Below the pieces are notes generated by a model. That model saw nothing but the letters and a program-made list of their open reading frames with translations, ran no database searches and had not been told where the DNA came from. This document shows positions 1-8,353 of a stretch of DNA of 64,000 nt, piece after piece. The stretch's first letter is position 1. The number at the start of each line of letters is the position of its first letter. Both the position numbers and the translations under genes were made by a program. This DNA comes from Halovibrio salipaludis (lineage in GTDB: Bacteria > Pseudomonadota > Gammaproteobacteria > Pseudomonadales > Oleiphilaceae): the NCBI RefSeq assembly GCF_002286965.1, contig NZ_NSKD01000002.1:558001-622000 (forward strand), given 5' to 3'.

Positions 1-1223
1 TCAAAGAGCTGGATGAGCAGCTGCGGGAGATCACCGGCTACGACGCCTTCTCCCTGCAGCCCAACTCCGGGGCCCAGGGCGAATACGCCGGCCTTCTGGC
101 CATCCGCCGCTACCAGGAAGCAAAGGGTGAAACGCACCGTAATGTCTGCCTGATTCCCGCCTCGGCGCACGGTACCAACCCGGCCTCCGCCGCCATGATG
201 GGCATGAAGGTGGTCATCGTGGACTGCGACGATGAAGGCAACGTGGACCTGGAGGACCTGCGCGCGAAGGCGGAAAAGGCCGGGGACCACCTCTCCGCCT
301 GCATGATCACCTATCCCTCCACCCACGGGGTGTACGAGGAAGGCGCGCCGGAGATCTGCCGCATCGTGCACGAGCATGGCGGTCAGGTGTACATGGACGG
401 CGCCAACCTCAACGCCCAGGTGGGCCTGGTGCAGCCGACGCTGGTGGGCTCCGACGTATCCCACCTGAACCTGCACAAGACCTTCGCCATCCCGCACGGC
501 GGTGGTGGCCCGGGCATGGGCCCCATTGGTGTCCGCGAACACCTCGCGCCCTACCTGCCCGGCCATAATGAAAGCGGCGTCGCTGAAGGCGCGGTGGCGT
601 CCACACCCTTTGGCTCGGCGGGCATCCTGCCGATCACCTGGATGTACAACCGCCTGCTTGGCCGCGATGGCCTGCGCCACAGCACGGAAGTCGCCATTCT
701 GGGCGCCAACTACATCGCCAACAGCCTCAAGAACGACTACGACGTGCTCTACAAGGGGCGTCATGACCGCGTGGCCCACGAGTGCATCCTGGACCTGCGC
801 CCGCTCAAGGAATGGTCCGGCATCACCGAGGAAGATGTGGCCAAGCGCCTGATGGATTACGGCTTCCACGCGCCGACCATGTCCTTCCCCGTTCCGGGTA
901 CGCTCATGATCGAGCCAACGGAATCCGAGTCCATCGAGGAACTGGACCGGTTCATCGAGGCGATGAAAGGCATCCGCAGGGAGATTGACCGGGTGGCCAA
1001 TGGCGAATGGCCGGCGGACAACAACCCACTGGTCAAGGCCCCTCACACCCAGAGCGATCTGGTGGATGAGTGGGACCGCCCCTACAGCCGTGATCTGGCG
1101 GTATTCCCGTCCCAGGCGGTGCGTGACGGCAAGTTCTGGCCGACGGTTAACCGCGTGGATAACGTCTACGGGGACCGGAACCTGATCTGCAGCTGCCCGA
1201 GCCCGGAGGCTTACCGGGACTAG
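1..1223 (+). CDS. gcvP: Glycine dehydrogenase (decarboxylating), P-protein, 3' part
   Basis: This is the PLP-dependent P-protein of the glycine cleavage system, which decarboxylates glycine and passes the aminomethyl group to the lipoyl H-protein. The gene enters from the left edge; the frame starts at base 3 and about 407 residues are visible of a family length near 950. Visible signatures are [15 protein letters not shown] and [10 protein letters not shown] near the left edge and the PLP lysine in HLNLHKTF, followed by a GGGGPGMGP loop. The C-terminal [17 protein letters not shown] is characteristic of the single-chain P-protein rather than the separate GcvPB subunit, so the N-terminal half should lie directly upstream. 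That point is inferred from the tail alone. The other gcv genes are not in the window. Confidence 0.95.
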   Translation, partial: KELDEQLREITGYDAFSLQPNSGAQGEYAGLLAIRRYQEAKGETHRNVCLIPASAHGTNPASAAMMGMKVVIVDCDDEGNVDLEDLRAKAEKAGDHLSACMITYPSTHGVYEEGAPEICRIVHEHGGQVYMDGANLNAQVGLVQPTLVGSDVSHLNLHKTFAIPHGGGGPGMGPIGVREHLAPYLPGHNESGVAEGAVASTPFGSAGILPITWMYNRLLGRDGLRHSTEVAILGANYIANSLKNDYDVLYKGRHDRVAHECILDLRPLKEWSGITEEDVAKRLMDYGFHAPTMSFPVPGTLMIEPTESESIEELDRFIEAMKGIRREIDRVANGEWPADNNPLVKAPHTQSDLVDEWDRPYSRDLAVFPSQAVRDGKFWPTVNRVDNVYGDRNLICSCPSPEAYRD

Positions 1224-1235
1224 AGTCTTTACTCG

Positions 1236-1270
1236 GATTAGGGTGATTATTCTAATTTTTCACCCTAATC
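1236..1270. repeat. 11-bp perfect inverted repeat between gcvP and the next gene
   Basis: GATTAGGGTGA (1236-1246) is repeated as TCACCCTAATC (1260-1270) around a 13-base AT-rich loop. It starts 13 bases after the gcvP stop and lies upstream of the strong ribosome site of the next gene. No T-run follows, so a classical intrinsic terminator is not supported. It could be a Rho-type end structure or an operator. Confidence 0.5.
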
Positions 1271-1307
1271 TGGTTTCAGAACTCAAGGGCAGCAATGGAG
1301 GTGACCC

Positions 1308-1754
1308 ATGGCTGAGAAGTCCGCAGACAGGCAGAGTAAAACCATGAGCGATCTCACACGCAGGATTCAGGAACAGACCAGCCAGCAATGGCAGAAGGCC
1401 AACCAGGAACTGCAGCGTGTGCTCAGGGATCTCGGTGCGCGGGATGCGGAAAATGAGTCCTTCCAGGAGATGGTGCGGGATATCCGCGAGAAGAACCCGT
1501 CATTCCGGGAGTTCATGTTCAGCCTGGACGCCGCCACCTACGACACACGCAAGCGCCTGTCGTGGAACGCGCACATGACGTCCGCCTACCTCATGAACCG
1601 GGTGGAAGCCTCCTACACCAATGATCTCAAGCCGCTGATGGCCAACTACCGCCAGCAGGCGAGCGAGCGGCTGACGGCCCTGAAGCAGCAGCTGCGCAGC
1701 ATGCGCGAGCGCTTCCACTCCGCGGCTTCCGACAGCGCTGACACGCAGCAGTAA
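1308..1754 (+). CDS. Unknown 148-residue helical protein
   Basis: I do not recognise this gene. The protein has no signal peptide and no membrane segment. It is rich in Gln, Arg, Glu and Met and looks almost entirely helical, with coiled-coil potential in residues about 13-45 and 105-140. The start is well supported: GGAGGTGA at 1297-1304, a near-perfect anti-Shine-Dalgarno match, precedes the ATG. A clear intrinsic terminator follows 33 bases after the stop, so this is a compact transcription unit or the tail of one. Size and composition recall phasin-like granule proteins, but no phasin motif was identified and that is only a guess. Confidence 0.75.
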   Translation: MAEKSADRQSKTMSDLTRRIQEQTSQQWQKANQELQRVLRDLGARDAENESFQEMVRDIREKNPSFREFMFSLDAATYDTRKRLSWNAHMTSAYLMNRVEASYTNDLKPLMANYRQQASERLTALKQQLRSMRERFHSAASDSADTQQ

Positions 1755-1786
1755 CCCCTGCCTGACTCACACAGGTTACCCCTCCT

Positions 1787-1813
1787 CCCCGTGCCCTGCG
1801 CACGGGGTTTTTT
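1787..1813 (+). terminator. Intrinsic terminator
   Basis: CCCCGTGC (1787-1794) pairs with GCACGGGG (1800-1807) across a 5-base loop and is followed by six T (1808-1813). It ends the 148-residue gene and touches the last bases of the convergent msrA. There is no A-run on the left, so it should act on the plus strand only. Confidence 0.88.
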
Positions 1814-2450
1814 ATGCGTAACGCACGCCCGTGCCCGCCAGCCCGCAGTAACCCCCGGGGTTCTTGTGCAGATACTGCTGGTGCCAGTCCTCCGCGTAAT
1901 AGAAGGTCACGGCCTGCGCCAGTTCGGTGGTGATATGCCCCTGTCCGGCGGCATCCAGCGCCTTCTGATAGGCCTCCATGGAGGCCTGCGCGATCCCAAG
2001 GCTCTGCTCATCCGGAAGATAGAGCGCGGAACGGTACTGGGTTCCCACATCGTTGCCCTGGCGCATGCCCTGGGTAGGGTCATGGGACTCCCAGAAGACC
2101 TGAAGGAGCCTTTCCAGCGACACCACCTCCGGCTCATAAATGACCCGGACCGCTTCCGTATGGCCTGTGCGTGCCGTGCACACCTCTTCATAGGTGGGGT
2201 TGGGCGTATAACCGCCGGCATAGCCCACCGCTGTGGTATGGACTCCCTCCAGCTGCCAGAAACACTGCTCGGCGCCCCAGAAACAGCCCATGCCCACAAT
2301 CAGTTCCCGGCAGTGATCCGGGAAAGGCGGGAGCAGAGGGGCTCCCAGCACCGCATGCCGATTGCTGACGGGCATTCCGGAAGAACGCCCGGCCAACGCC
2401 TCCTCCGGCGTCACCATCCGCATTTTTTCCCTGCTGAACAGGTGCCACAT
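1812..2450 (-). CDS. msrA: Peptide methionine sulfoxide reductase MsrA
   Basis: Reduces the S-epimer of methionine sulfoxide in proteins and free amino acid, using thioredoxin. The protein is 212 residues. The family motif GCFWG carries the catalytic Cys at residue 56, and a second Cys sits in the C-terminal GGYCG (about 202), the usual resolving position. The start is the ATG at 2450 because GGGAGGT lies 7 bases upstream. An in-frame extension to 2570 would run through the aceA terminator hairpin and is rejected. The 45-residue segment before the core domain is typical of the longer proteobacterial MsrA forms. The gene appears monocistronic and converges on the unknown gene to its left. Confidence 0.95.
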   Translation of the reverse strand: MWHLFSREKMRMVTPEEALAGRSSGMPVSNRHAVLGAPLLPPFPDHCRELIVGMGCFWGAEQCFWQLEGVHTTAVGYAGGYTPNPTYEEVCTARTGHTEAVRVIYEPEVVSLERLLQVFWESHDPTQGMRQGNDVGTQYRSALYLPDEQSLGIAQASMEAYQKALDAAGQGHITTELAQAVTFYYAEDWHQQYLHKNPGGYCGLAGTGVRYA

Positions 2451-2504
2451 GTCCGGACCTCCCATAATCCAGTAATGCTTCAAGCATAACGGACAGACAC
2501 GCAC

Positions 2505-2535
2505 AAAAAACCCCCTGCCGGAATCCGGCAGGGGG
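2505..2535 (-). terminator. Intrinsic terminator of aceA
   Basis: An 11-bp perfect stem, CCCCCTGCCGG (2511-2521) with CCGGCAGGGGG (2525-2535), closes a 3-base loop. Read on the minus strand it is followed by six T (complement of A 2505-2510). It lies 47 bases beyond the aceA stop and upstream of the msrA start. Confidence 0.95.
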
Positions 2536-2581
2536 TTCTGTATCGGCGCGACCCCGCGGGGCCGCAACACCGGAACCGGTC

Positions 2582-4177
2582 TTAGAACTGGTTCATGGTG
2601 TTGTCTTTACCACCGGCCTTCAGGGCTGCTTCGCCCGCGAAGTATTCCTTGTGGTCGTCACCGATGTTGGAGCCGGCCATATCCTGGTGCTTGACGCACG
2701 CCAGACCCTTACGGATCTCCTGGCGCTGGACGTCCCGCACATAGGCCAGCATGCCTTCCTCACCGAAGTAGCCCTTGGCCAGGTTGTCCGTGGACAGGGC
2801 CGCTGTGTGATAGGTCGGCAGCGTGATCAGGTGGTGGAAGATGCCCGCGTGCTTGGAACCATCCTTCTGGAAGTTCTGGGTCCAGCGGTCGGCTTCCGCA
2901 GCAAGCTCGGAATCGTCGTACTTGCTGTTCATCAGATCGGCGCGGTCGTACTGGGACACATCCTTGCCTTCTTCCTTCCACGCATCGAACACCTGCTGGC
3001 GGAAGTTCAGGGTCCAGTTGAAGGACGGGCTGTTGTTGTAGACCAGCTTGGCGTCCGGGATCTCTTCCTTGATGCGGTTGACCATGCCCGCGATCTGGCC
3101 GACGTGCGGCTTTTCGGTCTCGATCCACAGCAGGTCCGCGCCGTTCTTCAGGCTGGTGATGCAGTCCAGCACAACACGATCTTCACCGGTGCCTTCCTGG
3201 AACTCGTACAGGCCGTTCGGCAGGCGCATCGGCTTGTGCAGCTCGCCCTTCTTCTTGATGACCATGTCACCTTCCTGAACGTCCTCGGCGGACTTGACCG
3301 GCTCGGTCTTCAGGAAGCTGGTATAGGTGGCCGCCAGATCGCCCGGCTCCTGGGAGACCGGAATCTTGTGGGTCAGGCCAGCGCCCAGGGAGTCGGTACG
3401 CGCAACGATGACACCGTCCTCAACACCCAGCTCGAGGAACGCGTAGCGAACCGCGTTGATCTTGGCGATGAAGTCCTCGTGGGGGCAGGTGACCTTGCCG
3501 GCCTGGTGACCGCACTGCTTGGCGTCGGACACCTGGTTCTCGATCTGGATGGCGCAGGCGCCCGCCTCGATCATCTTCTTGGACAGCAGGTAGGTCGCTT
3601 CCTCGTTACCGAAACCAGCGTCAATGTCGGCGATGATCGGCACAACGTGGGTCTCGAAGTTGTCGATCTTGTCGATCAGCTCCTGGACCTTCTTGTCATC
3701 ACCGGCTTCACGGGCTGCGTCCAGATCGTGGAACAGATGGTTGAGTTCACGCGCATCCGCCTGCTTGAGGAAGGTGTAGAGCTCTTCGATCAGGCTCGGT
3801 ACCGCGGTCTTCTCGTGCATGGACTGGTCCGGCAGCGGGCCGAATTCGGAACGCATGGCGGCGACCATCCAGCCTGAGAGATACAGGTAGCTGCGCTTGG
3901 TGGTGCCGTGGTGGCGCTTGACGGCCATCATCTTCTGCTGGCCGATGAACCCGTGCCAGCAACCCAGGGACTGGGTGTACTTGCTGTGGTCCTTATCGTA
4001 CTCGGCCATGTCCTCGCGCATGATCTTCGCGGTGTAGCGCGCGATGTCCAGGCCGGTCTGGAACCGGTTCTGGGCGCGCATGCGGGCCACATACTCAGGC
4101 GTAATGTGGTCCCATTTGCCGCCCTGCGACTTGCGCAGTGCAGCTGCTTCTTCAATGTCCTTCATGTAGTTCGACAT
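2582..4177 (-). CDS. aceA: Isocitrate lyase
   Basis: Cleaves isocitrate to glyoxylate and succinate, the first step of the glyoxylate shunt used for growth on acetate and fatty acids. The protein is 531 residues, the long form typical of Pseudomonas and relatives rather than the 434-residue E. coli enzyme. The catalytic loop reads KQCGH with the active-site Cys near residue 222, where E. coli has KKCGH; I recall KQCGH as the usual form of the long subgroup. The start at 4177 has AGGTGA just upstream. It stands alone, with its own 123-base AT-rich leader and a strong terminator. The partner malate synthase is not in the window. Confidence 0.96.
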   Translation of the reverse strand: MSNYMKDIEEAAALRKSQGGKWDHITPEYVARMRAQNRFQTGLDIARYTAKIMREDMAEYDKDHSKYTQSLGCWHGFIGQQKMMAVKRHHGTTKRSYLYLSGWMVAAMRSEFGPLPDQSMHEKTAVPSLIEELYTFLKQADARELNHLFHDLDAAREAGDDKKVQELIDKIDNFETHVVPIIADIDAGFGNEEATYLLSKKMIEAGACAIQIENQVSDAKQCGHQAGKVTCPHEDFIAKINAVRYAFLELGVEDGVIVARTDSLGAGLTHKIPVSQEPGDLAATYTSFLKTEPVKSAEDVQEGDMVIKKKGELHKPMRLPNGLYEFQEGTGEDRVVLDCITSLKNGADLLWIETEKPHVGQIAGMVNRIKEEIPDAKLVYNNSPSFNWTLNFRQQVFDAWKEEGKDVSQYDRADLMNSKYDDSELAAEADRWTQNFQKDGSKHAGIFHHLITLPTYHTAALSTDNLAKGYFGEEGMLAYVRDVQRQEIRKGLACVKHQDMAGSNIGDDHKEYFAGEAALKAGGKDNTMNQF

Positions 4178-4300
4178 GATTCACCTATGCTTCGGGAGTG
4201 GAACAACACGATTGGTCGGCGGCTCCCCTGTGACGAGGAGTCGTGCCTCGAGCGCTGGCGTATTCTATCCGGATTCATATCATAATTAAAATCAATGCAA
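4178..4300 (-). promoter_or_regulatory. Leader and likely promoter region of aceA
   Basis: These 123 bases separate aceA from rsmC. The part from about 4258 to 4312 is strikingly AT-rich for this genome and is the natural place for the aceA promoter, since the upstream gene is on the same strand. I could not fix a -35/-10 pair with acceptable spacing, so only the region is called. Confidence 0.4.
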
Positions 4301-5341
4301 TCAATTCCCGACATTCTTTCCGTGAATGTTGTAGCGGACTGAATAGACCCGGTACCGGCCATCGTCCGACAGGGTCCGAACCGGGCCTATGGAGCGGGTC
4401 ATTGGCTCCTGGTAGGGCAGAAAAGCATTGGCCACCAGCCTGAGCTCAGCCCCCGGCTTCAGGAACTCCGGCAATACCCGGAACCACTGATGGATTGGAT
4501 CCAGATTTTTCTTCTGACCCTGATGGAAAGGCGGATTGCTGAAGACGCTGGCATAACGGCCTGTGATACCAGCAAGACCGTCTGACGCGACAACCGTCAC
4601 ACCCTGCCCTTCCCCGAAAAACGCTCGGGCACAGCACAGAGCCTGCCAGTGCACGTCGGCCAGTGTGACAGTGAGCTCCGGCCACTGGTGGCGCAGCCAG
4701 GCGGCGATCACGCCGTTGCCGCAGGCCAGATCCAGCACCGGCTCAGCCGGTTTCTCCGTTACCGTTGCCAGCAGCTGGCGGGTACCCTCATCCAGCCGTC
4801 CCTCACTGAACAGGCCGGGAAGGCTGTAGAGCTCCAACCCGGCGCCCGGAGCCGCCACCGTGACCGGCTCCAGCCAGTCCCCGACACGGAAAGGCGCCGC
4901 CGGAGTCTCCAGCGTCGCGCACCAGAGCTGACAGTGCCGGGCACTGTCGACCCGGAAGGCACCGGGGAAGCGCTCCCGGAACTGACGGCTGCCCCGTGCA
5001 ATGCCTTCACGTTTCGCCCCTACCAGCCACAGTTCTCCGCCCGCGGCCAGCCGGGCAGCCGCCCAGGCCATGCGCATCGTCAACTCCGAGCGCGCCTTGG
5101 GCATCAGGATCACGATGGTGTCAAACGCATCCGGTGTCTCCGGATCGTCATAGCCGAAGAGCATGCCTCCGTCAGCCCCGCCACCGTGCCCGTAAACACC
5201 GTAATGGGTGGTCAGCGCGTGCAGCCGGCATCCCGTCCAGTGGGGCATGGCGCCATCATGGCCGACAAGGCAGACGCGCTCCCCCAGCCGGTCCAGTGAG
5301 CGTTCCAGAATGCTGAGCGCCGGGCTGGCTTCAGTCATCAT
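4301..5341 (-). CDS. rsmC: 16S rRNA (guanine-1207-N2)-methyltransferase RsmC
   Basis: Methylates G1207 of 16S rRNA in the small subunit using S-adenosylmethionine. The 346-residue protein has the two-domain layout of RsmC. A degenerate N-terminal domain is followed by a catalytic C-terminal domain with the SAM-binding motif DLACGNG (about residues 203-209) and the N2-guanine methyltransferase signature SNPPFHQG (about 265-272). The start overlaps the end of the upstream TonB-like gene by 11 bases, suggesting translational coupling. Two ATG codons in tandem (5341 and 5338) make the exact start ambiguous by one residue. Confidence 0.92.
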   Translation of the reverse strand: MMTEASPALSILERSLDRLGERVCLVGHDGAMPHWTGCRLHALTTHYGVYGHGGGADGGMLFGYDDPETPDAFDTIVILMPKARSELTMRMAWAAARLAAGGELWLVGAKREGIARGSRQFRERFPGAFRVDSARHCQLWCATLETPAAPFRVGDWLEPVTVAAPGAGLELYSLPGLFSEGRLDEGTRQLLATVTEKPAEPVLDLACGNGVIAAWLRHQWPELTVTLADVHWQALCCARAFFGEGQGVTVVASDGLAGITGRYASVFSNPPFHQGQKKNLDPIHQWFRVLPEFLKPGAELRLVANAFLPYQEPMTRSIGPVRTLSDDGRYRVYSVRYNIHGKNVGN

Positions 5342-6320
5342 TGTTCAGGGGTTCTCCCGAATAGGTGAATCGGAGATTCTGGTAATAGCGGCGCACAATG
5401 GCCGGGGAGTCCGGCACACGATACCGCCCCACGGAGCGCACCGCACGCAGTGCGCTTTCATCCAGACGGCTGTGGCCGCTGGGCAGATGGACGCGGGAGC
5501 TCTGAAGATAGCCCTGTGCGTCCACGGAAAAACGGATCTCGCCGCGGTGACGCGCCTCCGCCCCGTCGGGCTGTTCCCAGCGGGCCATGATCTGGCGCTT
5601 CATCCGGGCGAGATACTCATTCGCCATGCGGATACGGCGCTCCTCGATCTCGCTGACCATGGACTCGCCACGGATGGCATCCATTTCCCCCTCATCCAGC
5701 GCTTCCATGCCCGTATCAGCGCCGATTTCCGGCCCCTTCCCGGTCTCCGGCGCCGTCTCCGGTTCCACCTCTTCCTGGCCCAGGGACATGCTGGCACTGG
5801 CCGGATCCGGTTCGCTCCGGGCCTCGCCCTCAGTCGCTGCATCCGGACTGGGGGCGCCACTGTCCGGCGACGGCTGTTCATCCGCCCCCTCCCGAGTGTC
5901 CTCCGGGGATTCCGGGCGGCTGGGGGGCTCAGAGGTCTCCGGGCTGGGCGCGTCGCCTGTGGCACCGGGATCTTCCGGTGCGGCGGCTGGTTCCTCCTCG
6001 GCCTCGGGCGCATCCATGCGGGTGCCATCCAGGTCCGTCACCTCATCCGTATCCCGGGGCATGTGCTGTTCATCCGGTTCCGGCTCGGGCTCGGGCTCGG
6101 GCTCAGGCTCAGGTTCCGGCTCAGGCGGCTCGGATTCCTCCGGTGGGGGTTCGGGCTCAGGCTGCGGAAAGGAAACGCGTACGTCCCGCTGAAGGGGCTC
6201 CACCTCCGGCATACGGGGCAGAATGGGAGGGAGAAGGCTGACAACCAGCAGGTGCAGCGCCAGGCTGAGCCCGAGAACAAGCCACCAGAGCCGGCGGGGC
6301 ATGGACGTCCTGTTTCCCAT
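5331..6320 (-). CDS. TonB-family energy transducer-like protein
   Basis: The 329-residue protein has one N-terminal membrane segment (about residues 10-32). A long Pro/Glu-rich spacer follows, with an EP dipeptide run near residues 52-82, then an acidic low-complexity stretch. The C-terminal domain (about 245-325) resembles TonB_C, with a segment reading SRLDESALRAVRSVGRYRVP. Known members span the periplasm and couple ExbB/ExbD energy to outer-membrane receptors. No exbB or exbD lies here, so it may be an orphan TonB or a TolA-like protein. Its stop overlaps the rsmC start. Start 6320 has GGGAG just upstream; an alternative ATG at 6302 would shorten it by six residues. Confidence 0.8.
   Translation of the reverse strand: MGNRTSMPRRLWWLVLGLSLALHLLVVSLLPPILPRMPEVEPLQRDVRVSFPQPEPEPPPEESEPPEPEPEPEPEPEPEPEPDEQHMPRDTDEVTDLDGTRMDAPEAEEEPAAAPEDPGATGDAPSPETSEPPSRPESPEDTREGADEQPSPDSGAPSPDAATEGEARSEPDPASASMSLGQEEVEPETAPETGKGPEIGADTGMEALDEGEMDAIRGESMVSEIEERRIRMANEYLARMKRQIMARWEQPDGAEARHRGEIRFSVDAQGYLQSSRVHLPSGHSRLDESALRAVRSVGRYRVPDSPAIVRRYYQNLRFTYSGEPLNNDD
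6075..6131. repeat. Degenerate hexanucleotide repeat encoding the EP run
   Basis: Imperfect tandem copies of a GGCTCG-like hexamer (GGCTCG, GGCTCA, GGTTCC variants) within the TonB-like gene, read on the minus strand as Glu-Pro dipeptides. The mixture of variants suggests an older, more stabilised array than the pure one at 42451-42508. Confidence 0.7.
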
Positions 6321-6510
6321 GGGAGCTCCCGGTCAGCAGGCGGGCATGACGGCGGATCCCCAGCCGGAGCAGTGACCCGGATTCCGGCCGGCACACCCGC
6401 CTGTGGTATCCTCTCCGCCCTTCATAGGCCGCCCCGGGTTTACAGCACGGTGGCTGGCTTCACCCGGCACGGGCCGATTGATTTCAGTGATTGTGCGGGA
6501 GCCCTGATCC

Positions 6511-7299
6511 ATGGCAACGATGATAACCGGAGAGCCTCAGGAGCGCGAACCACTCAGCATCCTCTACCGGGATGAACATTTGGTGGCGATGCACAAACCC
6601 TCCGGCATGCTGGTGCATCCCACAAAGGTGGATCGCCACGAACAGCGCATCGCCCTGCCCCTGCTGCGCGACCAGATCGGCCAGCATCTCTACCCGGTCC
6701 ACCGGCTGGACAAGCCCACCTCGGGGATTCTGGTGTTCGCGCTGGACCCGGACACAGCCCGTGAGCTGGCCAATGCGTTCCAGGCTCACCGGGTCCGCAA
6801 GGACTACCTGGCGGTGGTGCGCGGCTGGCCACCGCTGGGCGGCATCATCGACCAGCCCCTGGCCCCGCGCGACCCGGACAGCCGCAAGCGCAAACGCCGC
6901 AAGGCCCCACAGTCGGCCATGACCCTGTACCATCGCCTGGCCTGCACCTCGATCCCGATCTCCGTGGACGGGCGCTATACCCATACCCGCTACAGTCTGG
7001 TGCGCCTGCGTCCGGTCACCGGGCGCCGCCACCAGCTCCGGCGTCACCTCAAGAGCCGCAACCATCCCCTGATCGGGGACGTGAACTACGGCAAGGGCAT
7101 CCATAACCGCTTTTTCCGGGAGCAGTACGGGCTCAACCGCCTTATGCTGTGCGCGGTGAGCCTGTCCTTCGAGCATCCGGTAACAGGCGAACCGCTTCAG
7201 ATCCAGACCACGCCGGATGGGGATTTCACGGGCGTGGCTGAGGCCGTGGGCCTGTCCCTCCAAGCAGTGACTCGAACAGCTGCCGGTATTCCGGGATGA
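6511..7299 (+). CDS. truC: tRNA pseudouridine(65) synthase TruC
   Basis: Isomerises uridine 65 in the T-arm of certain tRNAs. The 262-residue protein belongs to the RluA family: HRLDKPTSG with the catalytic Asp at residue 67, and the C-terminal GRRHQLRRHL segment. The phrases IGQHLYPVHRLDKPTSG and NRLMLCAVSLSFEHP place it with TruC rather than RluA, RluC or RluD. A Lys/Arg-rich insert (about residues 130-137) should face RNA. The upstream 190 bases are shared with the divergent TonB-like gene and show no obvious operator. Its last 74 bases overlap the end of the convergent glycosyltransferase gene. An alternative start 9 bases downstream is possible. Confidence 0.9.
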   Translation: MATMITGEPQEREPLSILYRDEHLVAMHKPSGMLVHPTKVDRHEQRIALPLLRDQIGQHLYPVHRLDKPTSGILVFALDPDTARELANAFQAHRVRKDYLAVVRGWPPLGGIIDQPLAPRDPDSRKRKRRKAPQSAMTLYHRLACTSIPISVDGRYTHTRYSLVRLRPVTGRRHQLRRHLKSRNHPLIGDVNYGKGIHNRFFREQYGLNRLMLCAVSLSFEHPVTGEPLQIQTTPDGDFTGVAEAVGLSLQAVTRTAAGIPG

Positions 7300-8353
7300 C
7301 GCGGTTCCGGCGGTAGCGTTCCGGCATCAGGGTCTCCGGCCCGGGCCGCGGTTCCGCCAGGACAGCCATAAGCCGCTCCGCCGCCGCCTGCCCTTCCCGT
7401 TCGGGGGCCTCCTGGGAAAGGTAACGGAAGTCCGCCGGCACATACTCCGGATAGGCAAGACGGTCCGGGACAATGGGCACGCAGCCCGCCGCCATGGCCT
7501 CCTGCACCGCCAGCCCCTGGAAGTCATGCAGCGCAGTGGACAGGACCATGTCCGCCTCCTCCAGAAGCCGGTCGTAGGCCTCCCGGCTTTCCATGTAGCC
7601 CAGGTTGACCAGTTCCCCGGCGAATTCCTCCCGGATGCGCGCGAACGCCTCCGGCGCCTGACGGAATCCCTCGCCCACCAGGCTCAGCCGGAAGGGCTGC
7701 CCACGCTGGCGCAGGGCCCGCAGCAGAGCGAGCAGACGCTCCGGGCCTTTGTCGTATTCCCAACGGTGATTCCACAGGAGATGGGGGACCGCGGGCCAGT
7801 CCCGCTGCAGCGCCGTGAACCGCTCATCGGGGATCGGCACCGGCACCACCCGCGAACGCGCCTCGATGGTGGCCACGGCGGTTTCCGGCTTGCGGTCCGG
7901 CATGCGCCTGAGCAGCTCCCGGGCCCCTTTCAGGAAACTCCTCCGGTTCCATTCGCTGTTGAACAGCACCTGGTCGGCCGCCAGGGCCGTGTACAGATTC
8001 ACCACCTTGGGCTCGTTACTGGCCACCCGCTCATGTTGCTCCGGGTAGGCGAACTGGTTCTCGTGGAAATAAACCACGGTGGGCGCGGCTGCGAGCCCCC
8101 GGTTAAGGCCGCGGACCACGGCCAGGTCCACCATGCTGGTCGCGAGCACCAGATCCGGCGCCCGCTGCAGTTCCGGGGCGTCGTACCAGCTCAGGGGATT
8201 GCCCCGGATGCGCCACCGGAAATGACGCGCCGGCAGCGTGAGGGCCTGCCAGTCATAATCCGGCAACCCCTGCCCCAGCCGCTCCCGCCAGAGTCGATGG
8301 CTGGCCGCCTCGTAGGCGGAGAGGCACAGTAGCCGGGGTGTTTCAGCGCCCAT
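7226..8353 (-). CDS. DUF3524 glycosyltransferase, tRNA-queuosine alpha-mannosyltransferase-like
   Basis: A GT-B glycosyltransferase of 375 residues. The N-terminal LLCLSAYEAASHRLW and the mid-protein WNHRWEYDKGPE match the DUF3524 family, whose animal member (GTDC1/QTMAN) mannosylates queuosine in tRNA-Asp. The C-terminal half has the group-4 glycosyltransferase core, with an ALHDFQGLAVQEAMAAGC nucleotide-sugar segment. The bacterial substrate is inferred, not shown. The ATG at 8353 is preferred over a TTG 36 bases upstream because the family begins at LLCLSAY. It overlaps the dadA stop by 11 bases and is the last gene of the LysR-membrane protein-dadA unit. Confidence 0.75.
   Translation of the reverse strand: MGAETPRLLCLSAYEAASHRLWRERLGQGLPDYDWQALTLPARHFRWRIRGNPLSWYDAPELQRAPDLVLATSMVDLAVVRGLNRGLAAAPTVVYFHENQFAYPEQHERVASNEPKVVNLYTALAADQVLFNSEWNRRSFLKGARELLRRMPDRKPETAVATIEARSRVVPVPIPDERFTALQRDWPAVPHLLWNHRWEYDKGPERLLALLRALRQRGQPFRLSLVGEGFRQAPEAFARIREEFAGELVNLGYMESREAYDRLLEEADMVLSTALHDFQGLAVQEAMAAGCVPIVPDRLAYPEYVPADFRYLSQEAPEREGQAAAERLMAVLAEPRPGPETLMPERYRRNRVIPEYRQLFESLLGGTGPRPQPRP

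Noticed and set aside
2530-2550. Sigma-28 -10-like GCCGATA on the minus strand near the aceA end
   Set aside because: No TAAA-type -35 stands at the needed distance and it lies beside a terminator, so it is a chance match. No convincing sigma-28 site was found before the chemoreceptor gene either.
2451-2570. N-terminal extension of MsrA
   Set aside because: It would translate the aceA terminator hairpin; the ATG at 2450 has a good ribosome site and family-like sequence.
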